Assembly: GCA_024684955.1 (NCBI GenBank)
Contig: JAIKWH010000062.1
Coordinates: 25,239-89,238 of the forward strand
Reading direction: 5' to 3'
DNA: 64,000 nt
From: Pseudobutyrivibrio sp.
Lineage (GTDB): Bacteria > Bacillota > Clostridia > Lachnospirales > Lachnospiraceae
In this document: positions 17,473 to 24,913 of the stretch, piece by piece
How the letters are laid out: every line of letters begins with the position of its first letter
How positions within the stretch are numbered: the first letter of the stretch is position 1
Translations under genes and position numbers: made by a program
Notes under the pieces: generated by a model
The model's database searches: none
Told to the model about the DNA's origin: nothing
Seen by the model: the letters and a program-made list of their open reading frames with translations, nothing else

Positions 17473-18857
17473 TATTTTGTAATAGCCTCGTATAAAATAT
17501 CTTTAAAGAAGTCAAAGAGGGCATGCTCATCCAAGAATAAGGTTTTGTAAGAACTAAAGGATGGGGCCTCCACATTGGCCTTTTTATAGTGGTCTAAAAG
17601 AAGGGGCAATCCTATGCCATTTTTTTCATAAAGACCGATAGTGTATGTCAGGGCGGCATTTACCTCAAAACGGCTGCCTACACACTCAAATGGCTTTTCT
17701 GGCAAGATGCCGCAGAGCTTATCAAAGTCCTCCATCAGGGTCTCATCCTCAAACAGCCTCTTGTTAAAGATGGCGTCCAATTCATTAAGAGAAAGGTAAG
17801 GAGACAGGATAATATAAACAAAGAGGCACTTTGGACAGTGACCACACCAGATGTCCTGCTTGCTGCCTACGTTGCAACTTTTAAATACTCTGTGGTAGGC
17901 CTTAAACCTGGAGAATAGCATTGCAATCTGCAACTCCGAAATAGGACGGAGGAATGAGAAGTAATAAACACCAGAGTGAAGGTATTTCTCCTCGTATTCT
18001 CTAAAATCAGACTCAAACTCAAAGGACTTTGAGTACTGGTGGTTTACATAGGAATCTAAAACGGTAGATTCATTGGCAGAATTTTCATTTGAAAGGGCAA
18101 CGAAACTAATGCCATTTATGTATCCTGTAATAACAGTAGAAAATGCCACCAGGGCGGAGAATGGTGTGTGACCATTTAAATAGCCCTTGGAATTAAGCTC
18201 TAACATGTTTTTATCAAGGCTGCGGCTGGCGTAAATTGTCTTATCTTTGAGGCCTGCTGTAATAACAGTCTCTTCAGTGGCGCCCCTTGAATTGATAATG
18301 TAGCAGTATCTGTCAGTCTTTTCCTCCAAAAGAGAGATGGTGACAACAGAATCTTTGCCCCCGCCAACAGGAATGAGGACCTCTGGTCTTTGTCCTATGG
18401 TGGGCTCCTTGTATGGCAGAACTGGACTATCCGCTGTAGGGATGGCAGTTTCTGGAGAAGTTATGGTCATAAAGTCATCGATATTTTCATTGATGCCATT
18501 GGTGTAATAGAATTCTCCAAGGCCCTTGAAATAAAGTTTTTTCCACCAGGCAATCTGATGATCATTTAACTTCCTTTTTAGAATGTGGACATTGGGAGGG
18601 CAGGCAATTTTCCAATAACTGACAAGCTCTACCATGCCCAGAGAAAATACCATCTCATCGATTATCTCAGGGGAGAGGTCATAGCCACTTTCCTTGATTT
18701 TGCTGATGTGCCACTTTGGATTAAATGAGGCCAGGCCATTGATTTCAAAATCGTAACTAATATCAATGCCATCAGGGCCTAATTGATAGGAGTAGCCATT
18801 GTATGTAAAATCAGGGAAATCCCTGCGACAGTTTTCATAAAAACTTTGTCTATCCAT
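17472..18857 (-). CDS. murL: UDP-MurNAc-L-alanyl-L-glutamate epimerase, MurL
   Basis: A 461-residue cytoplasmic protein with a PP-loop-like ATP motif, VLIPVGGGKDSVVT (about residues 158-171), and a CGHCPKCLFVY cysteine motif further on. This matches the MurL family, which uses ATP to invert the terminal L-Glu of UDP-MurNAc-L-Ala-L-Glu to D-Glu. Direct overlap with a murD gene is the hallmark context of the pathway. The track begins at a TTG (18878), but AAAGGA lies 8 nt before the ATG at 18857, so I use that. No glutamate racemase gene is visible in the window. Confidence 0.85.
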   Translation of the reverse strand: MDRQSFYENCRRDFPDFTYNGYSYQLGPDGIDISYDFEINGLASFNPKWHISKIKESGYDLSPEIIDEMVFSLGMVELVSYWKIACPPNVHILKRKLNDHQIAWWKKLYFKGLGEFYYTNGINENIDDFMTITSPETAIPTADSPVLPYKEPTIGQRPEVLIPVGGGKDSVVTISLLEEKTDRYCYIINSRGATEETVITAGLKDKTIYASRSLDKNMLELNSKGYLNGHTPFSALVAFSTVITGYINGISFVALSNENSANESTVLDSYVNHQYSKSFEFESDFREYEEKYLHSGVYYFSFLRPISELQIAMLFSRFKAYHRVFKSCNVGSKQDIWCGHCPKCLFVYIILSPYLSLNELDAIFNKRLFEDETLMEDFDKLCGILPEKPFECVGSRFEVNAALTYTIGLYEKNGIGLPLLLDHYKKANVEAPSFSSYKTLFLDEHALFDFFKDILYEAITK

Positions 18858-18965
18858 AAAAATATCCTTTATAATCAAATCATAAACTCTAGTAAAAATA
18901 ACATAGAAAGTATATCACAAAAAGCAAGAGGAAACATTGCTTAAAATGTGGAAAAGGGAGAGCCT

Positions 18966-19934
18966 ATGCCAAACGTTGGTGGACAAAAATACAAGATTTT
19001 AATCGAGTATCAAATTCTGACCCAGGAAAGTGACGAAAATAACCAAATTAACGCGGTGGAAATGACCCGGCTTTTGGCAGAAAGGGGAATCAGTGCCGAG
19101 CGCAAGGGAATCTACAAGGACATGGATACCCTGATAGAGGCAGGGGTTGATATTATAAAGGGGGACAAGGGTTATTACATCGGCTCTAGAACCTTTGAAT
19201 TGGCCGAGCTAAAACTATTGGTGGATGCCGTTGGGGCCTCTAAATTTATTTCCGAGAAAAAGTCCAAGGGCCTGGTGGAAAAAATCTGCACTTTGGCAAG
19301 CCCAAAGGAGGCAAACCAGCTAAAGCGACAGGTGGTTGTACCAAACAAAACCAGAAGCGGCAACGAAAAAATTTTTTATACTATAGATGTTATATATAAC
19401 TGTATCGACGAGGGAAAACAAATGGTATTCAAGTATCAGGAGTGGACCCTGGACAAGGAGATGAAACCCCGCCACGGTGGCAAAGACTATCATGTTAGCC
19501 CAGCCTTTCTCCTCAGAAATGACGAGAATTATTACCTGGTTGCCCTGGATGAAGATAGCCAGGAGATTAGGCATTACAGGGTGGATAGGATGCTTTCGGC
19601 ATCCCTTTATAATCAGCCAATTTCCCGGACAGAGGAAATGAAAAACCTCAATCCAAAGGAATATGCAAAAAAGCATGTCAGCATGTTTGCGGGGGAGGAA
19701 AAAATCGTCACAGTAAAATGCCCTGCCCACCTATTGGGAGTGGTCTTGGACAAGTTTGGAAAAGACATAGATGTGAGGTTAGATCAGGATAAAGAGATAA
19801 GGGCCAGAATCCCTGTGGCCGTGAGCCCCCAGTTATACGGATGGCTCACAGGAATAGGGGCAGTGATAGTCAGCCCTAAATCTGAGGCAGATGCCTTCAG
19901 AGATTATATAAAAGAATTACTAAACAAATTTTAA
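18966..19934 (+). CDS. WYL-domain transcriptional regulator
   Basis: A 322-residue regulator with an N-terminal winged helix-turn-helix (about residues 1-60) and a WYL domain (about 135-225) with HVSPAFLLRNDENYYLVAL and HYRVDRM, followed by a C-terminal extension. WYL regulators are usually controlled by nucleic-acid or nucleotide ligands bound at the WYL pocket. The track starts at a GTG (18948), but AGGGAG lies before the ATG at 18966. It is divergent from murL with 108 bp between the starts, so it might control that operon. Its TAA stop overlaps the opposing SDR stop in the sequence TTAA. Confidence 0.88.
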   Translation: MPNVGGQKYKILIEYQILTQESDENNQINAVEMTRLLAERGISAERKGIYKDMDTLIEAGVDIIKGDKGYYIGSRTFELAELKLLVDAVGASKFISEKKSKGLVEKICTLASPKEANQLKRQVVVPNKTRSGNEKIFYTIDVIYNCIDEGKQMVFKYQEWTLDKEMKPRHGGKDYHVSPAFLLRNDENYYLVALDEDSQEIRHYRVDRMLSASLYNQPISRTEEMKNLNPKEYAKKHVSMFAGEEKIVTVKCPAHLLGVVLDKFGKDIDVRLDQDKEIRARIPVAVSPQLYGWLTGIGAVIVSPKSEADAFRDYIKELLNKF

Positions 19935-20662
19935 ATGTAGCCACCGTCTACACCAATTACCTGCCCCGTCATATATGATGGGGCTTTTAATAATTGCACC
20001 AGGGTCTGGGCAATCTCTGCGGGAGAGCAAAATCTGCCGGCAGGAATCTCGGCAGAAAGTTGGGCCTTTTCATCTGCAGTAAGCATAGAATTCATATCTG
20101 TATCTACCACACCGCAGGCAATGGCATTGACGGCTATATTGGATGGACTCAACTCCTTGCCAAGGGCCTTTGTAAAGGAATTGACCCCTCCCTTTGCAGC
20201 AGAGTAAGCCACCTCGCAGGAAGCCCCCACAGTACCCCACATAGAGGAAATATTTATAATCCTGCCTGATTTTTGGGCAACCATCTGTGGAACCACAGAT
20301 TTGCAGGTATAAAACATGGAGGAGAGATTGGTGGCAATCATCTCATCCCACATTTCATAGGTCATATCAGTCAGGAGACCAATGCTTGCCCTGCCTGCAT
20401 TGTTTACCAGGACATCCACCCTGCCAAACTTTTGAATAGCATCTTTGATAGAGAATTCCACAAAATCATGGTCAGAAATTAATCCTGCATATGTCAAAAC
20501 AGTAATCCCATAATCATTTTGCAACTCATCTGCAAAAGCGTCTAGCATATCCTTGTTCTTGCGACAAAAAAGGGCTAAATTATATCCTTCTTTTGCAAGG
20601 GCTCTCGCTATTTCTTTTCCAATCCCCCGGCTGGCGCCAGTAACAATTGCTGCTTTCTCCAT
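19931..20662 (-). CDS. Short-chain dehydrogenase/reductase, FabG-like
   Basis: A 243-residue NAD(P)-dependent oxidoreductase with the cofactor loop TGASRGIGKEIA near residue 8, NNAG near 85, catalytic Ser in ISSMWG and YSAAK near 148, and the C-terminal GQVIGVDGG. Closest in pattern to 3-oxoacyl-ACP reductase (FabG), but it is not in a fatty-acid gene cluster, so the substrate is open. AGAGGAGG lies 8 nt before the ATG at 20662; the track start 51 nt upstream has no ribosome site. Its stop overlaps the WYL regulator stop. Confidence 0.88.
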   Translation of the reverse strand: MEKAAIVTGASRGIGKEIARALAKEGYNLALFCRKNKDMLDAFADELQNDYGITVLTYAGLISDHDFVEFSIKDAIQKFGRVDVLVNNAGRASIGLLTDMTYEMWDEMIATNLSSMFYTCKSVVPQMVAQKSGRIINISSMWGTVGASCEVAYSAAKGGVNSFTKALGKELSPSNIAVNAIACGVVDTDMNSMLTADEKAQLSAEIPAGRFCSPAEIAQTLVQLLKAPSYMTGQVIGVDGGYI

Positions 20663-20752
20663 CTTGCATCCTCCTCTAAAACATAAATAGAGTATAGCAC
20701 AGTATAGGGGCAATTAGAAAAACCAGGAATTATAGCGGCGTCAAAGAATATA

Positions 20753-20764
20753 TTGTATATACAA
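20753..20764. promoter_or_regulatory. Perfect 12-bp palindrome upstream of hpf
   Basis: TTGTATATACAA is its own reverse complement. It lies 37 bp upstream of the hpf -35 element and between divergent genes, so it could be an operator. No matching regulator is identified. Confidence 0.35.
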
Positions 20765-20800
20765 CTATGACAATTACGGGAAAGATTTCAGATAAATATC

Positions 20801-20829
20801 TTGAGAAAATGGGTCTGTATTGGTATAAT
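20801..20829 (+). promoter_or_regulatory. Sigma-A promoter for hpf
   Basis: TTGAGA and TATAAT are separated by exactly 17 bp. The predicted start near 20836 leaves a leader of about 42 nt with an AGAGAGGTAG ribosome site. Confidence 0.75.
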
Positions 20830-20877
20830 TTTGATATGGAGAAGGACTCCAAATAACTCCAAAGAGAGGTAGACATC

Positions 20878-21411
20878 ATGAAAACAACAATTACAGGAAA
20901 AAACATTGAGTTAACAGAGGGTTTGAAGGTCGCAGTGGAGGAGCGATTTAAAAAATTAGATAAGTATTTCGCACCAGATACAAATGCAAATATTACTTTA
21001 GACGCAGTGAAAGGACGTCAGAAAATAGAGGTTACAATCCCTATTAAGGGTTCTACCCTTAGGGCGGAAGAAGTTACAAGTGATATGTACGCATCAATCG
21101 ATGCAGTTACAAACACAATCGAGGCCCAGTTAAAGAAACATAGAAACAAACTGATTGATAGAAAGCAGTCAGATTCAACAAAGATTTTTGCTCAAGACTT
21201 TATAGAGGAGAAAGATACAGAGGAAGAAAACATTAAAATCGTTAGAACAAAGAAGTTTGATATGAAGCCAATGTATCCAGAGGATGCATGCCTTGAGATG
21301 GATTTAGTAGGCCACGATTTCTTCATGTTCAGGAATGCTGACACAGATGAAATCAATGTGGTTTACAAGAGAAATAATGGATCATATGGATTGATTGAGC
21401 CTGAGTTCTAA
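20878..21411 (+). CDS. hpf: Ribosome hibernation-promoting factor, long form
   Basis: A 177-residue protein with the N-terminal S30Ae/YfiA domain (residues 1 to about 100, MKTTITGKNIELTEGLK start) and the C-terminal dimerisation domain (about 120-177, KKFDMKPMYPEDACLEMDLVGHDFFMFRNADT) that marks the long HPF form. It binds the small ribosomal subunit and joins two ribosomes into inactive 100S particles in stationary phase. It has its own strong promoter, and an inverted repeat 37 nt after the stop may act as terminator. Confidence 0.97.
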   Translation: MKTTITGKNIELTEGLKVAVEERFKKLDKYFAPDTNANITLDAVKGRQKIEVTIPIKGSTLRAEEVTSDMYASIDAVTNTIEAQLKKHRNKLIDRKQSDSTKIFAQDFIEEKDTEEENIKIVRTKKFDMKPMYPEDACLEMDLVGHDFFMFRNADTDEINVVYKRNNGSYGLIEPEF

Positions 21412-21448
21412 GTTTAAAAAAATTTCATAGAAAATACATAGATATAAC

Positions 21449-21501
21449 ACTCCTATCTGATAAAATCCAGCCGTTTTTTTGGTATCAGATAGGAGTTTTT
21501 A
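21449..21501 (+). promoter_or_regulatory. 14-bp perfect inverted repeat covering the XRE gene ribosome site
   Basis: ACTCCTATCTGATA and TATCAGATAGGAGT are perfect complements around a 20-nt loop and are followed by TTTTAT. The right arm contains the AGGAG ribosome site of the XRE gene, 8 nt before its ATG. As RNA it could terminate hpf transcripts, hide the ribosome site, or both; as DNA it could be an operator. Confidence 0.75.
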
Positions 21502-21502
21502 T

Positions 21503-22402
21503 ATGAGAAGATATTGGATTTTCGCTCAGGCGCTCAAGGAATTTAGGTTAGTTACTGGAAAGACTCAAGAACAGATTGCCGCTGAACTTGGGAGAGGGGA
21601 TAAGGAAAAGGCTATTTCTACCATTTCCAGGTGGGAGAATGGAGTCTTTTTCCCTAGTGGCAAGTCCTGTGTCAGACTCTACCAATATTTTGAAAGGCAT
21701 GGTTATACCTGGCCTGAACTGTTTCAGGAAAAGGATTTTGAATACAACAACAAAAAGCGGGATATTTTGGTTGCTCTAAGGGACGAAAAACTGGTGTCAA
21801 TCGGGCAGCATCTGGATAGTTTTGTGGAGATGCTGGAGGAGGACGACTCTGAGAAGAAGGAATTTGTAGTATTGTCAGAGCATATTATCAAATGGAGCAA
21901 ACGGGAAATTGCCCCACAGGATTTTATTCTTGCAGTGAAAGAAATCATTAATGTAAATGTGAGAGAAGTGCCATTGGATAGGATTCGGATGCTAAAAATG
22001 CGGCAGATAGAATACCTAGCCCTCTTTAAAATCGCTGAGGCGAAAATGGAGATGAAGGATTATATAGTTGCCAAGGAAATATACAAGGGGATATTCCTTG
22101 GACTAAAGAATAGGTTGGCAAAAAACCTCTTTTTCAAAGAATTAATTATTCTTTGCGCCCTGAGGCTAGTGAGAATATATATAAATCTGGGGGAAATGGA
22201 CGAAGCAAAAGCCTGCCTCACATATGTATTTGAGGCAGGCGCTAATGGTCAATATGTAAATGTATTTATCCAGGGAGTAACCCTGCTCCAGGAATTGAGC
22301 CAGGGCCTGGGGGACGATGTCCTCTCAAAAGCCATCCTGGACTTTTTAGTCTCCGGCAGTAAAATCTTTGACCTCCTAAGAGAAAGGGGACTAGCCCTTT
22401 AA
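21503..22402 (+). CDS. XRE-family helix-turn-helix regulator with helical repeat C-terminus
   Basis: A 299-residue protein with an N-terminal Cro/CI-type helix-turn-helix (about residues 8-68, including TQEQIAAELG and ISRWENG) and a long helical, TPR-like C-terminal region (about 90-299). This Rgg/PlcR-like layout is common in regulators that bind peptides or sense cell state, but no adjacent short peptide gene was found. AGGAG lies 8 nt before the ATG at 21503; the track start is 24 nt upstream inside the hairpin. Its stop overlaps the plsC stop (TTAA). Confidence 0.82.
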   Translation: MRRYWIFAQALKEFRLVTGKTQEQIAAELGRGDKEKAISTISRWENGVFFPSGKSCVRLYQYFERHGYTWPELFQEKDFEYNNKKRDILVALRDEKLVSIGQHLDSFVEMLEEDDSEKKEFVVLSEHIIKWSKREIAPQDFILAVKEIINVNVREVPLDRIRMLKMRQIEYLALFKIAEAKMEMKDYIVAKEIYKGIFLGLKNRLAKNLFFKELIILCALRLVRIYINLGEMDEAKACLTYVFEAGANGQYVNVFIQGVTLLQELSQGLGDDVLSKAILDFLVSGSKIFDLLRERGLAL

Positions 22403-23133
22403 AAAACCTTTTTGGCGTCTATATCAGCCTGGTCTTGCATAAGGGATTTAACATATTGCCCAATATGTTTTTTATCCTCGGCCTCCAGATTCTCAGGATA
22501 TATAGGATCCATAAAGGTGACAATAACATGAGACTTTTTAATCCTAGGAGCCTGGGCCTCAAAAATAGACCTGGTATTTGTAAATACTACAGGAATAATA
22601 GGTGCCCCAGTCTTTAATGACATCCTAAAGGAAGCATCGTGAAATTCACCCATCTGGCCGTCCTTAGACCTAGTGCCCTCAGGGAATACAAACATAGAAA
22701 TACCCTCTTTAATATAATCCTGAGCTTTTAGCATCAGTTTAAGGTCGGTCCTTGGATCGGTCCTGGTAAGGAAAAGACAATAATTCATTTTCATCCAAGT
22801 CCTGAGCAGTGGAATTTTGCCAATTTCCTGCTTTGCAAGAAAACCGGTGACTGCTGGACAGATATGATATCCCAAAACTACGTCAAAGTAACTGTGATGG
22901 TTTCCTATAAACAAAACGCTTTTGTCAGCAGGGATCTTGTCATATCCATAAACTTCATATTTAACCCCAGCCAGAAAAGCCACAATACCAAAAGCCCAAG
23001 CCACAATTTTGTAACTGACCACATCCTTGGTATGCTTATCAAACAAACCTACAATAAGTAGCAGGCCCCAAACTGGAATACTCAGAATCAAAAATATAAA
23101 AACAAAAAGTACAGTGATGATAGTTCTTAACAT
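22399..23133 (-). CDS. plsC: 1-acyl-sn-glycerol-3-phosphate acyltransferase
   Basis: A 244-residue membrane-associated enzyme that makes phosphatidic acid from lysophosphatidic acid. A hydrophobic N-terminus (residues 1-25) precedes the acyltransferase motifs NHHSYFD near 73 (HX4D) and FPEGTRSKDG near 148, plus a PIIPVVF segment. GGAGGAAAT precedes the ATG at 23133; the track start lies 39 nt upstream without a ribosome site. A good promoter lies just upstream on the minus strand. Confidence 0.93.
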   Translation of the reverse strand: MLRTIITVLFVFIFLILSIPVWGLLLIVGLFDKHTKDVVSYKIVAWAFGIVAFLAGVKYEVYGYDKIPADKSVLFIGNHHSYFDVVLGYHICPAVTGFLAKQEIGKIPLLRTWMKMNYCLFLTRTDPRTDLKLMLKAQDYIKEGISMFVFPEGTRSKDGQMGEFHDASFRMSLKTGAPIIPVVFTNTRSIFEAQAPRIKKSHVIVTFMDPIYPENLEAEDKKHIGQYVKSLMQDQADIDAKKVF

Positions 23134-23170
23134 ATTTCCTCCAAAATGTCTTTTTCTCAATTCCAAAATC

Positions 23171-23199
23171 ATTATAAAATAGCTACCAGCAATTTACAA
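23171..23199 (-). promoter_or_regulatory. Sigma-A promoter for plsC
   Basis: Read on the minus strand, TTGTAA and TATAAT are 17 bp apart, 38 bp before the plsC ATG. Confidence 0.7.
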
Positions 23200-23331
23200 T
23201 TTTAATCATAGGACCCCATCCAAGGAAATTACCTCGAAATTTAACTTGCTGAAAAAAGTCTTACAAATCAAGATATTGTGTATATCCTTTCAAAAAATCC
23301 CGATAATTATACAATAATTTTTACACAAATT

Positions 23332-23360
23332 TTGACAAATTGCTTAAAAAGTGATAGAAT
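23332..23360 (+). promoter_or_regulatory. Strong sigma-A promoter for veg
   Basis: A perfect TTGACA and TAGAAT are 17 bp apart. In B. subtilis veg is known for a very strong promoter, and this fits the pattern. The leader is about 55 nt. Confidence 0.85.
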
Positions 23361-23421
23361 GCTTCCAACGCCACGGGATTGTATTTATGCAACCTGGTGG
23401 AGAAAGGGAGGAAGAGGCATC

Positions 23422-23661
23422 ATGGAACGCGAAGACTTTGACAAGGTACGTGACTCAGTAAGGTCACAATGCGGCAGTAGAGTTGTTATTCAGTTAGACA
23501 AAGGTCGTAACAAGGTTGACATTCAGCAGGGTGTTATCCAGGAGGCTTACCCAAGTGTTTTCACCATCTTGGTCGACAACACAGACAGCAGCCCATCCCA
23601 GTTATTATCTTTCAGTTATACAGATATCATCACTAAAGAAATTCGCATGAAGTTATGCTAA
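23422..23661 (+). CDS. veg: Veg family protein
   Basis: A 79-residue protein beginning MEREDFDKVRDSVRSQCG with the conserved GSRVVIQLDKGRNKV core of the Veg family (B. subtilis Veg is 86 residues and promotes biofilm matrix expression). GGGAGGAAGAGG lies before the ATG at 23422. The track's 48-residue N-terminal extension contains the promoter and is not translated. Monocistronic, bounded by a strong promoter and a strong terminator. Confidence 0.93.
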   Translation: MEREDFDKVRDSVRSQCGSRVVIQLDKGRNKVDIQQGVIQEAYPSVFTILVDNTDSSPSQLLSFSYTDIITKEIRMKLC

Positions 23662-23696
23662 ACTGAGTTCGCTAGTTACAATTGAATAAGGTTACT

Positions 23697-23726
23697 AGAG
23701 CCACCCTTTTTGGGTGGCTCTTTTTT
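23697..23726 (+). terminator. Intrinsic terminator after veg
   Basis: AGAGCCACCC and GGGTGGCTCT form a perfect GC-rich stem with a 5-nt T loop followed by six T. Confidence 0.93.
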
Positions 23727-23740
23727 GTCCCCACAGAACC

Positions 23741-23769
23741 TTGAAAAGGCTACCCAGTAATTGTATAGT
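23741..23769 (+). promoter_or_regulatory. Sigma-A promoter for the NlpC/P60 gene
   Basis: TTGAAA and TATAGT are separated by 17 bp, directly after the veg terminator and 54 bp before the chosen ATG. Confidence 0.7.
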
Positions 23770-23823
23770 TAATGTGTATAGGTGGACGGACTAGCCTATA
23801 TATTGTGTTTGGAGAATGATTTT

Positions 23824-24906
23824 ATGAAGAAACGTAGAGTGATAAAGATGGGAATGTGTCTGGGCCTGGGGGTTTGCCTTTTGGTAGGGGACCCTATGGT
23901 GACGGATGCAGTTCGTTCCATTTCGGAGATAGAGAAGGAGCAGGATGAGCTCCAGGATGAGATTGATGCCTTGGATGCAGACCTTTATAGTCTGGTTTTG
24001 CAGGTTGAGGAAGTTTCTAATACTATTGCGGAGACTGAGGCAGAGATTGCGGATACCCAGGCTGCTTTGGAGGATGCCCAGATTGCCTGTGACCAACAGT
24101 ATAAGGATATGAAAATTCGTATTAAGTATATGTACGAAAAGGAAGAACCTAGTTTGTTTGAGATGCTGATTGAGGCAGGCTCTTTTAGCAAATTTTTGAA
24201 TAGGCTGGAGTATGTTAACGGAGTTTATTCTTACGATAGGGAAAAATTGGACCAATTCCAGGCTACCCAGGCTGAGATAGAGGCTTTGGCTGTGGCTTTG
24301 GATGAGGAGATGCAAAGCCTGGATGCTGCAAAGGCTGAACTGGAGGCGCAGGAGATTGCCCTTGATGCTATGTTGGATCAGAAGCAGGGGGAGATGGATG
24401 ACCTGGATAAAGAACTGAAAGAGGCTAAGGAGATTGCTGCCAGGGAGGCGGCGCTGAGGGCTGCCAGAGCTGCGGCTGCCAATAATGGGGCCAAGACTTC
24501 TGCTATTTCTAGTTACAATGTTAATGGAGATTTGAATCCTGGCAAGACTACAGGTATTGCTGGGTCTGACGTGGTTTCCTTTGCAAACCAGTACGTGGGA
24601 GGAGCCTATGTTTGGGGAGGTAATTCTCTGACAGGGGGCTGCGATTGCTCTGGGTTTGTCCAGCAGGTGTTGGCTAATTACGGTATTACCTATGGGGCCA
24701 GAATGACTTCTGTGTCCTTTAGAAATGTTGGAAATGAAGTAAGTTATAATTACATGCAGCCTGGAGATATTGTGTGCTATCCAGGTCATGTGGCCTTTTA
24801 TCAGGGCAATGGCACAATTGTCGAGGCCCAGAGTACGGCTACAGGTATTACTAATTATAGGTCTGTAAATTGTCATAGTATAATTACAATACGAAGAGTT
24901 TTGTAG
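23824..24906 (+). CDS. Secreted NlpC/P60 peptidoglycan hydrolase with coiled-coil domain
   Basis: A 360-residue exported protein. A signal peptide (MKKRR, then hydrophobic to about residue 28) is followed by a PcsB/CwlO-like coiled coil (about 30-220) and an Ala-rich linker. The C-terminal NlpC/P60 peptidase (about 245-360) has the catalytic Cys in CDCSGF near 273 and His in PGHVAFY near 320. It should cut peptidoglycan stem peptides during growth or separation; the coiled coil probably regulates it through a membrane partner such as FtsEX. The ATG at 23824 is chosen because it starts the signal peptide. The next gene follows after 7 nt. Confidence 0.9.
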   Translation: MKKRRVIKMGMCLGLGVCLLVGDPMVTDAVRSISEIEKEQDELQDEIDALDADLYSLVLQVEEVSNTIAETEAEIADTQAALEDAQIACDQQYKDMKIRIKYMYEKEEPSLFEMLIEAGSFSKFLNRLEYVNGVYSYDREKLDQFQATQAEIEALAVALDEEMQSLDAAKAELEAQEIALDAMLDQKQGEMDDLDKELKEAKEIAAREAALRAARAAAANNGAKTSAISSYNVNGDLNPGKTTGIAGSDVVSFANQYVGGAYVWGGNSLTGGCDCSGFVQQVLANYGITYGARMTSVSFRNVGNEVSYNYMQPGDIVCYPGHVAFYQGNGTIVEAQSTATGITNYRSVNCHSIITIRRVL

Positions 24907-24913
24907 GAGTTTT

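Noticed and set aside
23278-23421. 48-residue N-terminal extension of Veg
   Set aside because: It would contain the TTGACA/TAGAAT promoter and the ribosome site; Veg proteins start at the later ATG.
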